Shown one piece after another: positions 1 through 9,677 of a DNA stretch of 64,000 nucleotides; the stretch's first letter is position 1, and each line of letters begins with the position of its first letter. The DNA lies in the NCBI RefSeq assembly GCF_002951615.1, contig NZ_CP019062.1:1240001-1304000 (forward strand). Reading direction: 5' to 3'. Position numbers and translations under genes: made by a program. This DNA comes from Rahnella sikkimica. Its GTDB lineage: Bacteria > Pseudomonadota > Gammaproteobacteria > Enterobacterales > Enterobacteriaceae. Below the pieces are notes generated by a model. That model did no database searches, was not told where the DNA came from, and saw only the letters and a list, made by a program, of their open reading frames with translations.

Positions 1-1017
1 GAAGTGCGAAAAAGCTTGTACTGGCACCATGACAACGCCGCCGTCAGCCATCTTATGCGCGTGGCGAGCGGGCTGGATTCGCTGGTGTTGGGCGAACCGC
101 AGATCCTCGGGCAGGTTAAGAAAGCCTTCGCCGAATCGCAAAATGGCCGGGCAGTATCCGGCGAACTGGAACGCCTGTTCCAGAAATCCTTCTCCGTTGC
201 CAAGCGTGTCCGCACTGAAACCGATATCGGCGCAAGCGCCGTTTCTGTGGCTTTTGCCGCCTGTACGCTGGCGCGCCAGATTTTTGAATCCCTTTCTGAT
301 GTGAATGTGCTGCTGGTCGGTGCGGGTGAAACCATCGAACTGGTGGCGCGTCATCTGCATCAGCACAATGTCCGTCACATGATGATTGCGAACCGTACCC
401 GCGAACGTGCGCAGACGCTGGCAACCGAAGTGAACGCGGAAGTGATCAGCTTGCAGGATATCGATTCCCGCCTGGCGGAAGCCGACATTATCATCAGTTC
501 TACCGCCAGCCCGTTGCCAATCATTGGCAAAGGCATGGTGGAACGTGCGCTGAAAGCGCGCCGTAACCAGCCGATGCTGATGGTTGATATCGCCGTGCCG
601 CGTGATATCGAACCGGAAGTTGGTAAACTTGCCAACGTCTATTTATACAGCGTTGATGACCTGCACGGCATTATTCAAAACAATCTTGCCCAGCGTAAAG
701 CCGCTGCGATTCAGGCAGAAACCATCGTTGAGCAGGAAAGCTCAAACTTCATGGCCTGGCTGCGTTCGCAGGGAGCCGTTGAAATTATTCGTGATTATCG
801 CTCGCGTGCTGATATTATTCGCGCCGACGCACAAGCAAAAGCCTTAGCCGCCATCGCGCAAGGCGCTGACGTCGAAGCGGTGATCCAGGAATTAGCCCAC
901 AAATTGACCAACCGCCTTATTCACGCGCCAACCCGTTCTCTGCAACAGGCAGCCAGCGACGGTGATGTGGAGCGTTTGCAAATTTTACGCGACAGCCTCG
1001 GGCTGGATCAGCAATAG
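1..1017 (+). CDS. hemA: Glutamyl-tRNA reductase, 5' end outside window
   Basis: HemA reduces glutamyl-tRNA(Glu) with NADPH to glutamate-1-semialdehyde, the first committed step of tetrapyrrole synthesis in the cytosol. The window opens inside the gene, at about residue 83 of the E. coli protein. The N-terminal catalytic domain with its active cysteine (STCNRTE in the family) is therefore missing here. What remains is the end of that domain, the NADPH-binding fold with [10 protein letters not shown] at about residue 100 of the fragment, and the long C-terminal dimerisation helices. The visible 338 residues align with E. coli HemA to its C terminus ([10 protein letters not shown]). It is followed after 32 bases by prfA, the usual enterobacterial order. 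The truncation is only the window edge, not a broken gene. Confidence 0.97.
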   Translation, partial: EVRKSLYWHHDNAAVSHLMRVASGLDSLVLGEPQILGQVKKAFAESQNGRAVSGELERLFQKSFSVAKRVRTETDIGASAVSVAFAACTLARQIFESLSDVNVLLVGAGETIELVARHLHQHNVRHMMIANRTRERAQTLATEVNAEVISLQDIDSRLAEADIIISSTASPLPIIGKGMVERALKARRNQPMLMVDIAVPRDIEPEVGKLANVYLYSVDDLHGIIQNNLAQRKAAAIQAETIVEQESSNFMAWLRSQGAVEIIRDYRSRADIIRADAQAKALAAIAQGADVEAVIQELAHKLTNRLIHAPTRSLQQAASDGDVERLQILRDSLGLDQQ

Positions 1018-1049
1018 TTCTCCTTTTTTCACAGGGTTAAACACCACGC

Positions 1050-2132
1050 ATGAAGCCTTCTATTGTTGCCAAACTGGAAGCGTTACAAGAGCGCCACGAA
1101 GAAGTGCAGGCGATGCTCGGCGATGCCAGCGTCATTGCCGATCAGGATAAATTCCGCAGTCTTTCCCGCGAATACGCTCAGTTAACGTCCGTTTCCGAAT
1201 GTTTTCTGGCCTGGCGTCAGGCGCAGGAAGATTTAGAAACTGCCGGGATGATGCTCGACGATCCCGAGATGCGCGAAATGGCGCAGGACGAAATCAAAGA
1301 CTGCAAAGCCACCATCGAAGAACTCGAAGAAAAATTACAACTTCTGTTACTGCCGAAAGACCCGGACGATGAACGCGGGTGTTTCCTGGAAATTCGTGCA
1401 GGAACCGGTGGTGATGAAGCGGCGATTTTTGCCGGTGATTTATTCCGCATGTACAGCCGTTACGCAGAATCGCGTCGCTGGCGTGTCGAAATCGTGAGCG
1501 CCAGCGAAGGCGAACACGGCGGATATAAAGAAGTCATCGCCAAAGTGAGCGGTGAGGGTGCTTACGGCCAGTTCAAGTTTGAATCCGGCGGTCATCGCGT
1601 TCAGCGCGTACCCGAAACCGAATCTCAGGGGCGTATTCATACGTCGGCCTGTACCGTTGCCGTGATGCCGGAAATCCCGGAAGCCGAATTGCCGGAAATC
1701 AACGCCGGTGATCTGCGCATTGATACGTTCCGCTCTTCCGGTGCGGGCGGTCAGCACGTTAACACCACCGATTCCGCCATCCGTATTACCCATATTCCGA
1801 CCGGTATCGTGGTGGAATGTCAGGACGAACGTTCTCAGCACAAAAACAAAGCCAAGGCGATGTCCGTGCTCGGCGCGCGCATCCGTGCGGCAGAAGTGGC
1901 GAAACGTCATGCGGAAGAAGCCTCTACGCGCCGTAACCTGCTGGGCACCGGCGACCGTTCAGACCGCAACCGTACTTACAATTTCCCGCAGGGCCGCGTG
2001 ACCGATCACCGCATCAACCTGACCATTTACCGTCTGGATGAAGTGATGGAAGGCAAACTCGATTCGCTGATCCAGCCGATTGTGCAGGAATATCAGGCCG
2101 ACCAGCTCGCCGCACTTTCTGAGCAGGACTGA
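1050..2132 (+). CDS. prfA: Peptide chain release factor 1
   Basis: RF1 recognises UAA and UAG stop codons and triggers peptide release on the ribosome. The 360-residue length equals E. coli RF1. The GGQ motif that enters the peptidyl-transferase centre is at residues 233-235 ([10 protein letters not shown]). The codon-recognition PxT motif reads PET at 188-190, where E. coli has PAT. An N-terminal helical region of about 100 residues precedes the core. The glutamine of GGQ is the substrate of PrmC, whose gene follows with the stop and start codons sharing one base (TGATG). This coupling fits co-expression of the factor and its methylase. Confidence 0.98.
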   Translation: MKPSIVAKLEALQERHEEVQAMLGDASVIADQDKFRSLSREYAQLTSVSECFLAWRQAQEDLETAGMMLDDPEMREMAQDEIKDCKATIEELEEKLQLLLLPKDPDDERGCFLEIRAGTGGDEAAIFAGDLFRMYSRYAESRRWRVEIVSASEGEHGGYKEVIAKVSGEGAYGQFKFESGGHRVQRVPETESQGRIHTSACTVAVMPEIPEAELPEINAGDLRIDTFRSSGAGGQHVNTTDSAIRITHIPTGIVVECQDERSQHKNKAKAMSVLGARIRAAEVAKRHAEEASTRRNLLGTGDRSDRNRTYNFPQGRVTDHRINLTIYRLDEVMEGKLDSLIQPIVQEYQADQLAALSEQD

Positions 2133-2965
2133 TGGATTTTCAGTGCTGGCTGCGTGATGCTACCCGCCGTCTGGCTGCGGGTGAAAGCCCGAAGCGTGAC
2201 GCTGAAATCCTGCTCGGTTTTGTCACAGGCCGGGCAAGAACCTACATCATGGCTTTTGGCGAAACGCCGCTGTCGGCCACTCAGCTTCAACAACTGGACA
2301 CCTTGCTGGCGCGACGCGAGCAGGGTGAACCCGTTGCCTATCTGACCGGCGAACGCGAGTTCTGGTCACTGCCGCTGTCTGTTTCTCCCGCCACGTTAAT
2401 TCCTCGCCCGGATACTGAATGTCTGGTTGAGCAGGCGCTTGTCCGTTTGCCGTCTGAGCCGGTGAACGTGCTGGATTTGGGCACAGGAACAGGCGCGATT
2501 GCCTTAGCGCTGGCCAGCGAGCGGCCTGACTGCAAGTTAACCGGCGTTGATTTGCAGCCCGATGCGGTAACGCTGGCGCAACACAACGCGCAAAAGCTGA
2601 AAATCAGCAATGTGCGTTTTCTACAGGGCAGCTGGTTCTCGCCGGTCGCCGGTGAAACGTTCGCGCTGATTGCCAGCAATCCGCCGTACATCGACGCCGC
2701 CGATCCACATCTTGCGCAAGGTGACGTTCGTTTTGAACCGGCCAGCTCGCTGGTGGCAGAAAATGCCGGTCTGGCTGATCTGGCTCATATTATTCAAACC
2801 GCACCCGCGTATCTTCAAGAAGGCGGCTGGCTGTTGCTCGAGCACGGCTGGCAGCAGGCGACAGACGTGCAAACACTTCTGCGTGATGCCGGTTATCAGC
2901 AGGTTTCGACCGTGAAAGATTATGGCGGCAATGACCGCGTCAGCCTCGGACAGTGGAATCTGTAG
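2132..2965 (+). CDS. prmC: Release factor glutamine N5-methyltransferase
   Basis: PrmC (formerly HemK) transfers a methyl group from S-adenosylmethionine to the glutamine of the GGQ motif in RF1 and RF2, raising termination efficiency. The protein is 277 residues, as in E. coli. It has an N-terminal helical domain, then a Rossmann-like methyltransferase fold with the SAM-binding stretch VLDLGTGTGAIALAL near residue 113. The diagnostic NPPY motif for glutamine binding is at residues 183-186. The start overlaps the last base of the prfA stop codon, so the two are probably translationally coupled. Nothing unusual is seen. Confidence 0.97.
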   Translation: MDFQCWLRDATRRLAAGESPKRDAEILLGFVTGRARTYIMAFGETPLSATQLQQLDTLLARREQGEPVAYLTGEREFWSLPLSVSPATLIPRPDTECLVEQALVRLPSEPVNVLDLGTGTGAIALALASERPDCKLTGVDLQPDAVTLAQHNAQKLKISNVRFLQGSWFSPVAGETFALIASNPPYIDAADPHLAQGDVRFEPASSLVAENAGLADLAHIIQTAPAYLQEGGWLLLEHGWQQATDVQTLLRDAGYQQVSTVKDYGGNDRVSLGQWNL

Positions 2966-3009
2966 TCAAAACCTTTTGATTTTAAAACGATAAAAGAAGG
3001 AAACTGACA

Positions 3010-3399
3010 ATGGCGTATGTCTGGATAAAGAATCTCCATTTGCTCACCATCACGCTGAGTATTGCGCTGTTTGTTTTACGATTTTTTTGGAAATGGGCGG
3101 GTTCTGCTATGATGCAGAAACGCTGGGTGAAGATAGTTCCGCACATTGTGGACACCTTGCTGCTTTTAAGCGGCATTTCGCTTATCTTCATCACACACTT
3201 TTATCCGTTCAGCCCACAGGGAACCTGGCTGACCGAAAAGATTTTTGGCGTTATTATCTATATCGCGCTGGGCTTTGTGGCCCTGAGCAAGCGACCGGTT
3301 AGCCAGAAAACCCGCTGGCTGGCCTTTATTCTGGCGCTCGCTTGCCTGTATCTGGTTCTCAAACTGGCGCTGACGAAAATACCGCTGCTAATGGGATAA
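3010..3399 (+). CDS. sirB2: SirB2 family inner-membrane protein
   Basis: This 129-residue protein belongs to the SirB (YchQ) family of small inner-membrane proteins whose molecular function is not established; the name comes from an early link to invasion-gene regulation in Salmonella. Hydrophobicity suggests about four membrane segments, roughly residues 8-26, 43-60, 73-92 and 103-120. The segments are separated by short basic loops (KRPVSQKTRW). A good ribosome site (agaagg) precedes the ATG. It lies between prmC and sirB1, only 2 bases upstream of sirB1, the conserved enterobacterial order. I assign it by family resemblance and position. Confidence 0.9.
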   Translation: MAYVWIKNLHLLTITLSIALFVLRFFWKWAGSAMMQKRWVKIVPHIVDTLLLLSGISLIFITHFYPFSPQGTWLTEKIFGVIIYIALGFVALSKRPVSQKTRWLAFILALACLYLVLKLALTKIPLLMG

Positions 3400-3401
3400 C
3401 T

Positions 3402-4211
3402 ATGAGTACCCTTGCTGATTTTGAATTTAACACTGCCCGGCTCAGTACCGGGGTGATCAAAGTAACGGAATCTGTGCGTTTTGATTTCAATGCGGACGAC
3501 GTTCGCCGCCAGCTGAAAACGCTGGTCGAGGAAGCTCGCCGCGTCGTTCCTGAGGACCTTGATCAGGATCAGCAGCTGGAAGTGTTGATTGAACTGTTTT
3601 ACCGCACCTGGGGATTCGGTGGCGCGGGCGGCGTATATCGCCTCTCGGATGCTATCTGGATCGACAAAGTGCTGGCTTCGCGTCAGGGCACGCCGGTTTC
3701 GCTGGGCGTGATCTTCCTGCATATCGCGCATGAGCTGGATTTGCCGCTGATGCCGGTCATCTTCCCGACTCAACTGATTCTTCGCGCCGACTGGATGGAC
3801 GAAGAAATGTGGCTGCTCAACCCGATTAACGGCGACACGCTTAACGAGCACATGCTCAACGTGTGGCTGAAAGGGAATCTGGGCGTCACGGCGATAATCG
3901 AAGACGATGATCTGGAAGAAGCGGATAACACGTTGATCGTGCGCAAAATGCTCGACACGCTGAAAGCCGCCCTGATGGAAGAAAAACAGTTCGAACTGGC
4001 GCTGCGGGCCAGCGAAACGGTTTTACAGTTTGATCCGGATGACCCGTATGAAATCCGCGACCGGGGTCTGATTTATGCTCAGCTGGAGTGTGACCACGTG
4101 GCGATTTCCGATCTCAGCTATTTTGTTGAGCAGTGCCCGGAAGACCCGATTTCAGAAGTGATTAAAATGCAAATCCATTCGATTGAGCACAAGCACGTCA
4201 CGTTGCACTAA
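3402..4211 (+). CDS. sirB1: SirB1 family transglutaminase-like/TPR protein
   Basis: SirB1 (YchA) is a cytosolic protein of 269 residues, the same length as in E. coli, with a transglutaminase-like N-terminal half and a C-terminal TPR-like half. Its biochemical role is unknown. The reading frame is open further upstream, but the start at 3402 gives the family N terminus MSTLADFEFN and sits 2 bases after the sirB2 stop, so I chose it. The C-terminal part (FELALRASETVLQFDPDD) has the helix-turn-helix spacing of a tetratricopeptide repeat. It is the fifth gene of the hemA-to-kdsA row. A 96-base gap separates it from kdsA. Confidence 0.93.
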   Translation: MSTLADFEFNTARLSTGVIKVTESVRFDFNADDVRRQLKTLVEEARRVVPEDLDQDQQLEVLIELFYRTWGFGGAGGVYRLSDAIWIDKVLASRQGTPVSLGVIFLHIAHELDLPLMPVIFPTQLILRADWMDEEMWLLNPINGDTLNEHMLNVWLKGNLGVTAIIEDDDLEEADNTLIVRKMLDTLKAALMEEKQFELALRASETVLQFDPDDPYEIRDRGLIYAQLECDHVAISDLSYFVEQCPEDPISEVIKMQIHSIEHKHVTLH

Positions 4212-4295
4212 TTTTAAATTACCTTACGTTATCATCTGAAAAACGCTGATGAAATAATGCGTTGACGCATTTTCAGGTGAAGGATTTACCATTAA

Positions 4296-5162
<867 letters not shown>

Positions 5163-5184
5163 TTTGCGGTTTGGATGTCAGTAA

Positions 5185-5208
5185 AAAGGCGACCTTCGGG
5201 TCGCCTTT
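5185..5208. terminator. Bidirectional terminator between kdsA and dauA
   Basis: A perfect 10-base stem (aaaggcgacc / ggtcgccttt) with a ttcg tetraloop, flanked by T-rich DNA on both strands. It lies between convergent kdsA and dauA, 22 bases after the kdsA stop, and can end transcripts from either side. Confidence 0.93.
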
Positions 5209-5238
5209 GTTATTTTTGGGAATAGCCGTTTTGAAGAC

Positions 5239-6906
5239 TTACAGTGCGTCCGCCAGATTTCCGTGGAAGCTCAGACGACCTTCGACCGGGTGCATTCTGG
5301 CGCGTGCGAGGGTTTTCAGCGGCTGGAAGGGGATTTCTGCAATACGCAGTTCCGTCTCTTCCGGCAGTGTGTCGATAAAGTGACGCAAAGCGTTAACGCC
5401 GCCCGCATCCAGAACAGCGACACGATCCCACAGCAGAACTATGACTTTTTTACCTTCGGCGCGCGCCTGAAGTTCACTGAAGATGCGCTCGGCGGCGGCG
5501 AAGAATAACGGCCCGTTGACGCGCAGAACCAGCGTGTTTTCCGGCGTGTCGACGGCAACTTCTGTCAGGCGCGTCAGCCGTGCAATGCGGCGCATAAACA
5601 GCAGCGACGCCATCACAATCCCAGCCGTAATCGCAATCACCATATCAAACAGCACCGTCAGGCTCATGCAGGTCAGCATCACCAGAATGTCGTCTTTCGG
5701 CGCGCGGCGAAGTAAATCCACCACTTTATGCGCTTCACTCATATTCCACGCCACCATCAGCAGCAGTGCCGCCATCGCCGCCAGCGGCAGCCATGAAAGC
5801 AGCGGAGCAAGAATGAGCAGGGCAAGAATGACCAGCAGCGAGTGAATAATGGCGGAAACCGGCGATGTCGCACCGGCCCGCACGTTCGCCGCGGATCGCG
5901 CAATGGCAGCCGTGGCCGTAATTCCGCCAAAGAACGGGCTGACTATGTTACCGATACCCTGGCCGATCAGCTCATTGTCCGAATGGTGTTTTTTGCCGGT
6001 CATGCCGTCGAGCACGACCGCGCACAGCAGGGATTCAATCGCGCCCAACATCGCCATCGAAAATGCAGCGGGCAGCAATGCCTGAACCAGCGACCAGCTC
6101 AGGCCGCTGCCGTCGGGCTGTGTCCATGGCAGCGCAAACTGCGGCAGAATAGGCGGAATGCCGTTGCCCTGCGAGCCGTCCGGCAGCAGGAAATGAAAAC
6201 GTGAGCCGATAGTGGCGACCGGATGTCCGGTCTGCATGAATATCGCCATGACGGCGCAACCGGCCAGTAATGCAGGCAGATGCCCGGGGACGCGCAGCCC
6301 GAGTTTCGGCCACAGAATCAGCACGCCAAGCGTGACGATACCAATCGCGGCATCGCCGATATCCAGCGTCGGCAGCGCCATCACCAGCGCCGCGACTTTA
6401 CTGAGATAATGCTCGGGCACGCTGGCCATCGTCAGACCGAAGAAATCTTTGAACTGCATCGTCCCGATGGTAATCGCAATGCCTGACGTAAAGCCAAGCG
6501 TCACCGGCAGCGGAATATATTCGATTAAGCGGCCAAAACGCGCGAGGCCCATCAGCAGCAGAATAAAGCCGGACATCAGCGTCGCCAGTAATAAGCCTGA
6601 CAAGCCAAACTGCTGAGAAACCGGATAAAGAATGACGACGAACGCTGCCGTAGGGCCGGAAACGCTGAAACGCGAGCCGCCGAAAATGGCGATAATAATG
6701 CCCGCGATTGCCGAGGTATACAGCCCGTACTGCGGCGGAACCCCGCTGGCAATCGCCAGTGCCATTGCCAGCGGAATGGCAATAATCCCGACGGTGACGC
6801 CTGCAATGGCATCTTTGAGTAAGCGTTGAAGGGTATATTTTTCACGAAAACAGGCGTCTGTCAGGGCGCTGAAAAGCCTGACACGGCGTCTTCCTGAGGT
6901 ATTCAT
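5239..6906 (-). CDS. dauA: C4-dicarboxylate transporter DauA (SulP family)
   Basis: DauA (YchM) is an inner-membrane SulP-family carrier that takes up succinate and other C4-dicarboxylates aerobically in E. coli, best at acidic pH. The 555-residue product matches the 559-residue E. coli protein along its length. A short basic N terminus is followed by 10-14 hydrophobic segments, including [20 protein letters not shown] near residue 75. The C-terminal STAS domain covers about residues 440-550 ([31 protein letters not shown]). It is convergent with kdsA and divergent from the diguanylate cyclase gene, with 272 bases between them. It appears to be transcribed alone. Confidence 0.95.
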   Translation of the reverse strand: MNTSGRRRVRLFSALTDACFREKYTLQRLLKDAIAGVTVGIIAIPLAMALAIASGVPPQYGLYTSAIAGIIIAIFGGSRFSVSGPTAAFVVILYPVSQQFGLSGLLLATLMSGFILLLMGLARFGRLIEYIPLPVTLGFTSGIAITIGTMQFKDFFGLTMASVPEHYLSKVAALVMALPTLDIGDAAIGIVTLGVLILWPKLGLRVPGHLPALLAGCAVMAIFMQTGHPVATIGSRFHFLLPDGSQGNGIPPILPQFALPWTQPDGSGLSWSLVQALLPAAFSMAMLGAIESLLCAVVLDGMTGKKHHSDNELIGQGIGNIVSPFFGGITATAAIARSAANVRAGATSPVSAIIHSLLVILALLILAPLLSWLPLAAMAALLLMVAWNMSEAHKVVDLLRRAPKDDILVMLTCMSLTVLFDMVIAITAGIVMASLLFMRRIARLTRLTEVAVDTPENTLVLRVNGPLFFAAAERIFSELQARAEGKKVIVLLWDRVAVLDAGGVNALRHFIDTLPEETELRIAEIPFQPLKTLARARMHPVEGRLSFHGNLADAL

Positions 6907-7178
6907 AAGGCGTAAACCACCTGGCGAAAAGAATGAAAGAGAACCCGGTATTCTGATACCGGAAAAGCCCTAGAATACGCCGTTTTGGGTATTGTCGTGT
7001 AGACATAAATCAAGGCTTGTTAACAGAAAAGAGCGTAAGCCACATAACAGCCCGATTACTGGCAATGTGACGCGCCGCCAGATATTTAACAGCAGGCTAC
7101 GACGCACGCATTCATCATCTATATTTAAGTGAATACCCGTTAATCGGAGAGGGAAAGTGTGAGAGGGCACCGATAACC

Positions 7179-8285
7179 ATGCCAGATATATTGTCTCTGG
7201 GAAGTTTGTATGCGGATATATGCGTTACTTACGCCACGCTCTCAATCAGTTTTTTTATACTGAGCCGCAGCGAACCCTTTAACTTTAAAGGCTCACACTG
7301 GAAACGGGTGGCTTTTGGTCTGGTCGCGGGGATCACCGCACTGTACCTGCGCGGCAATCAGTTGGTCCTGACGGATAATTTATCGTTCAGTTTTGAAATG
7401 TTGCCCATGATTTTAGTGACATTTTTCGGTGGCTGGCTCAGCGGGTTGTGCAGTTTTGTGGTGGCGTTTTTCTTCAGCGGTATGTTTACGCTCAATAATC
7501 TGTTTATCGCCATCATTCTCGGCACACTGTTTTTATTTCGTGTCTGGACAAGGCGCAAACATCGCGAACTGTATATTACCATCGTGCTGGTCGGTATTTG
7601 CCGGCTGGCGCTGGTTTCCAGTATTCATGGTATTCAGGTACCGTGGACTGAGCTGATGTTTTATCAGGCGATTGCCGCCTGCTGCATGATCCTCTGTTAT
7701 CACGCCCTGAATTATAAAGAAATCTACATGAATAAAGTTTTCGTCACTCGGGTGAAGGCTGCCACCGACGAGCTGACGCAAATTAATAACCGCGCCAGTC
7801 TGGATTACTGGCTGGCGCAACGGCAAATCCAGCGTGAAGCCTGCGGTTTAATATTGCTGGATATCGATAATTTCAAACGGGTGAATGACACGCTCGGCCA
7901 TCAGGTGGGGGATCGTGTATTAATAGAAGTAGGACGTTTATTACGCCACCTGACCCGCAACGAAGATTTTGCCGGGCGTTACGGTGGCGAAGAGTTTTTA
8001 GTGATGACCTCCACGTGTGATCCTGCCACTTTGTTGTCCATCGCTGAACGTATCCGTAAGGAAGTGGAAGATTGTGTGATCTCTCTTGAGGACGGCCGCG
8101 AACTGAGAGTGACAGTGTCACTGGGCGTTTCGTTGTATTTACCCGGCATGATTATCCGTAAGTCTCTCAAACTGGCCGATCTTTCATTATATGAGGCAAA
8201 ACGGAAAGGGAAAAACTGTGTGGTGGGCAGTTCCATTCTGACGCTGGCAGAGTTGGGATACAAACGCCACACGCATAAAATGTAA
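7179..8285 (+). CDS. Membrane-anchored diguanylate cyclase (GGDEF)
   Basis: This 368-residue protein should make cyclic di-GMP from two GTP. The first 180 residues hold about six hydrophobic segments resembling the 5TM sensor part of LytS-like proteins (FEMLPMILVTFFGGWLSG). That similarity is by eye and moderate. The C-terminal half is a complete GGDEF domain: the metal-binding LLDIDNFKRVND, then the active-site GGEEF at residues 269-273. An RxxD inhibitory site (RNED, 260-263) lies exactly five residues before it, so product feedback is expected. No EAL domain is present. It stands alone between dauA (divergent) and a terminator right after its stop codon. The signal it senses cannot be told from the sequence. 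Confidence 0.88.
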   Translation: MPDILSLGSLYADICVTYATLSISFFILSRSEPFNFKGSHWKRVAFGLVAGITALYLRGNQLVLTDNLSFSFEMLPMILVTFFGGWLSGLCSFVVAFFFSGMFTLNNLFIAIILGTLFLFRVWTRRKHRELYITIVLVGICRLALVSSIHGIQVPWTELMFYQAIAACCMILCYHALNYKEIYMNKVFVTRVKAATDELTQINNRASLDYWLAQRQIQREACGLILLDIDNFKRVNDTLGHQVGDRVLIEVGRLLRHLTRNEDFAGRYGGEEFLVMTSTCDPATLLSIAERIRKEVEDCVISLEDGRELRVTVSLGVSLYLPGMIIRKSLKLADLSLYEAKRKGKNCVVGSSILTLAELGYKRHTHKM

Positions 8286-8305
8286 AAGGAGCCTTTCGGC
8301 TCCTT
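8286..8305 (+). terminator. Terminator after the diguanylate cyclase gene
   Basis: An 8-base stem (aaggagcc / ggctcctt) with a tttc loop begins directly after the TAA stop. It lies between convergent genes. The downstream T-run is short. Confidence 0.75.
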
Positions 8306-8335
8306 GTCTGCCTGTTCACCGTGACCTGTCCACCG

Positions 8336-9655
8336 TTACTTCTGCGTGCCTTCTTCAATTTTCGGCGGATACGGCAGAGCCGCGTCTTTACGCATCTTCG
8401 CGACCTCTTTCGCCGTTACCGTCGCGCCCGCCGGATTACCGAACTGCGTGCTGACATAATTGCTCAGCGTCGCAATCTGCTCATCATTCAGCTGATCGGC
8501 AAATGAAGGCATCATGATTTCGCCTTTATCCATCTTGCGCTGGACGCCATTTAAGATCACCGAAACCTGATTGCGGCTGTCGTAAGAACCGGTGCTGGTG
8601 TGGCTGAACAGCGAAGGATAAGCATGGAATCCTTCACCGCTGCCCGCGCCGCCTTTTCCGTGACAGGCTGCGCAGCTGGCGTTAAACAGCGCGACGGCAG
8701 ATTCATTCACCGTCTGGCCTTCGGCGCGCAGAGGATAAACATCCTGACTCTGCTGACCCCAGGCATCACGCGGTGTAGTCTGCTTGTCGTCACCGATAGC
8801 CGGAACGGAACGGATGTAGATCGCGATCGCGTTCAGGTCGCTGTCTGAGAGGTGTTGCAGGCTGTGCTCGATCGCTTCGCCCATCCCGCCGGACGCTGAC
8901 GCTTTGCCGGCCACAAAACCGGTTTTCAGGTACGTCACCAGTTCCTGTTGCGACCAGGTGCCGATCCCGGCGTTTTTGTCCGGCGTGATGTTAAACGCCA
9001 CCCAGGATCCTAAATCGCCGCCGGAAAATGCTTTGTCGGTGTCCATGCCCATCGTCAGCGTGCGCGGCGTGTGGCAGGTGCCGCAGTGCTCGAGGGCTTC
9101 GACCAGATACGCGCCACGGTTCCAGTCCGCAGATTTGGACGGATCGTTTTTCAGCTCGCCTTTGTCGAAATTAAACAACTTCCACACGCGCATTCCCCAG
9201 CGTTGGTTGAACGGGAAAGACAAATCGGTTTGCGGCCCGGCCGAATGTACCGCAGGCAGCGACATCAGATAAGCTTTGACGGCCAGCACGTCGTCGCGTT
9301 TCATCTTAGTGAAGGAGTCATACGGCATCGCCGGATACAGCTGCTGCCCGTCTTTGCCCACGCCTTCACGCACCGCACGCACGAACTCATCATCCGTCCA
9401 ACTGCCGATGCCAAATTCTTTATCGGAAGAAATATTGGTGCCGTAAATCACCCCGAAAGGCGAGGCCAGCGGATAACCGCCGCCAAATTTCGCGGTTTTA
9501 TCCGCACCCGGTGCCGTGTGGCAGGCGGTACAGTCACCAGCAGTCGCCAGATATTCGCCGCGTTTGACAAGTTCTGCATTACCGGACGCGTCATCCGCCC
9601 ACGCGCTGGTCGCTGCCACTAACGGCAGCATCGCCAGCATGAATTTCATTTTCAT
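8336..9655 (-). CDS. Triheme cytochrome c subunit of FAD-dependent dehydrogenase
   Basis: This exported 439-residue protein carries three CxxCH heme-binding motifs: CTACH (about residue 42), CGTCH (191) and CAACH (328). That is the pattern of the membrane-bound cytochrome subunit of gluconate, sorbitol, fructose and alcohol dehydrogenases. It passes electrons from the FAD subunit to ubiquinone in the inner membrane. A Sec signal peptide (FMLAMLPLVAATSAWA) covers the first 20 residues. It is the last gene of a set with the GMC-type catalytic subunit (22 bases upstream) and the small Tat subunit. The three-gene composition is well known in oxidative Gram-negative bacteria. The substrate cannot be read from this subunit. 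Confidence 0.93.
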   Translation of the reverse strand: MKMKFMLAMLPLVAATSAWADDASGNAELVKRGEYLATAGDCTACHTAPGADKTAKFGGGYPLASPFGVIYGTNISSDKEFGIGSWTDDEFVRAVREGVGKDGQQLYPAMPYDSFTKMKRDDVLAVKAYLMSLPAVHSAGPQTDLSFPFNQRWGMRVWKLFNFDKGELKNDPSKSADWNRGAYLVEALEHCGTCHTPRTLTMGMDTDKAFSGGDLGSWVAFNITPDKNAGIGTWSQQELVTYLKTGFVAGKASASGGMGEAIEHSLQHLSDSDLNAIAIYIRSVPAIGDDKQTTPRDAWGQQSQDVYPLRAEGQTVNESAVALFNASCAACHGKGGAGSGEGFHAYPSLFSHTSTGSYDSRNQVSVILNGVQRKMDKGEIMMPSFADQLNDEQIATLSNYVSTQFGNPAGATVTAKEVAKMRKDAALPYPPKIEEGTQK

Positions 9656-9677
9656 TGCTCAGTCCTCAGAAAATCAA

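Noticed and set aside
1..1017. hemA as a truncated pseudogene
   Set aside because: The gene is cut only by the window start; the remaining frame is intact and highly conserved.
4235..4278. Partly symmetric sequence between sirB1 and kdsA as a terminator or riboswitch
   Set aside because: Pairing is limited to about 7 bases with mismatches and no T-run; sirB1 and kdsA may still be read together.
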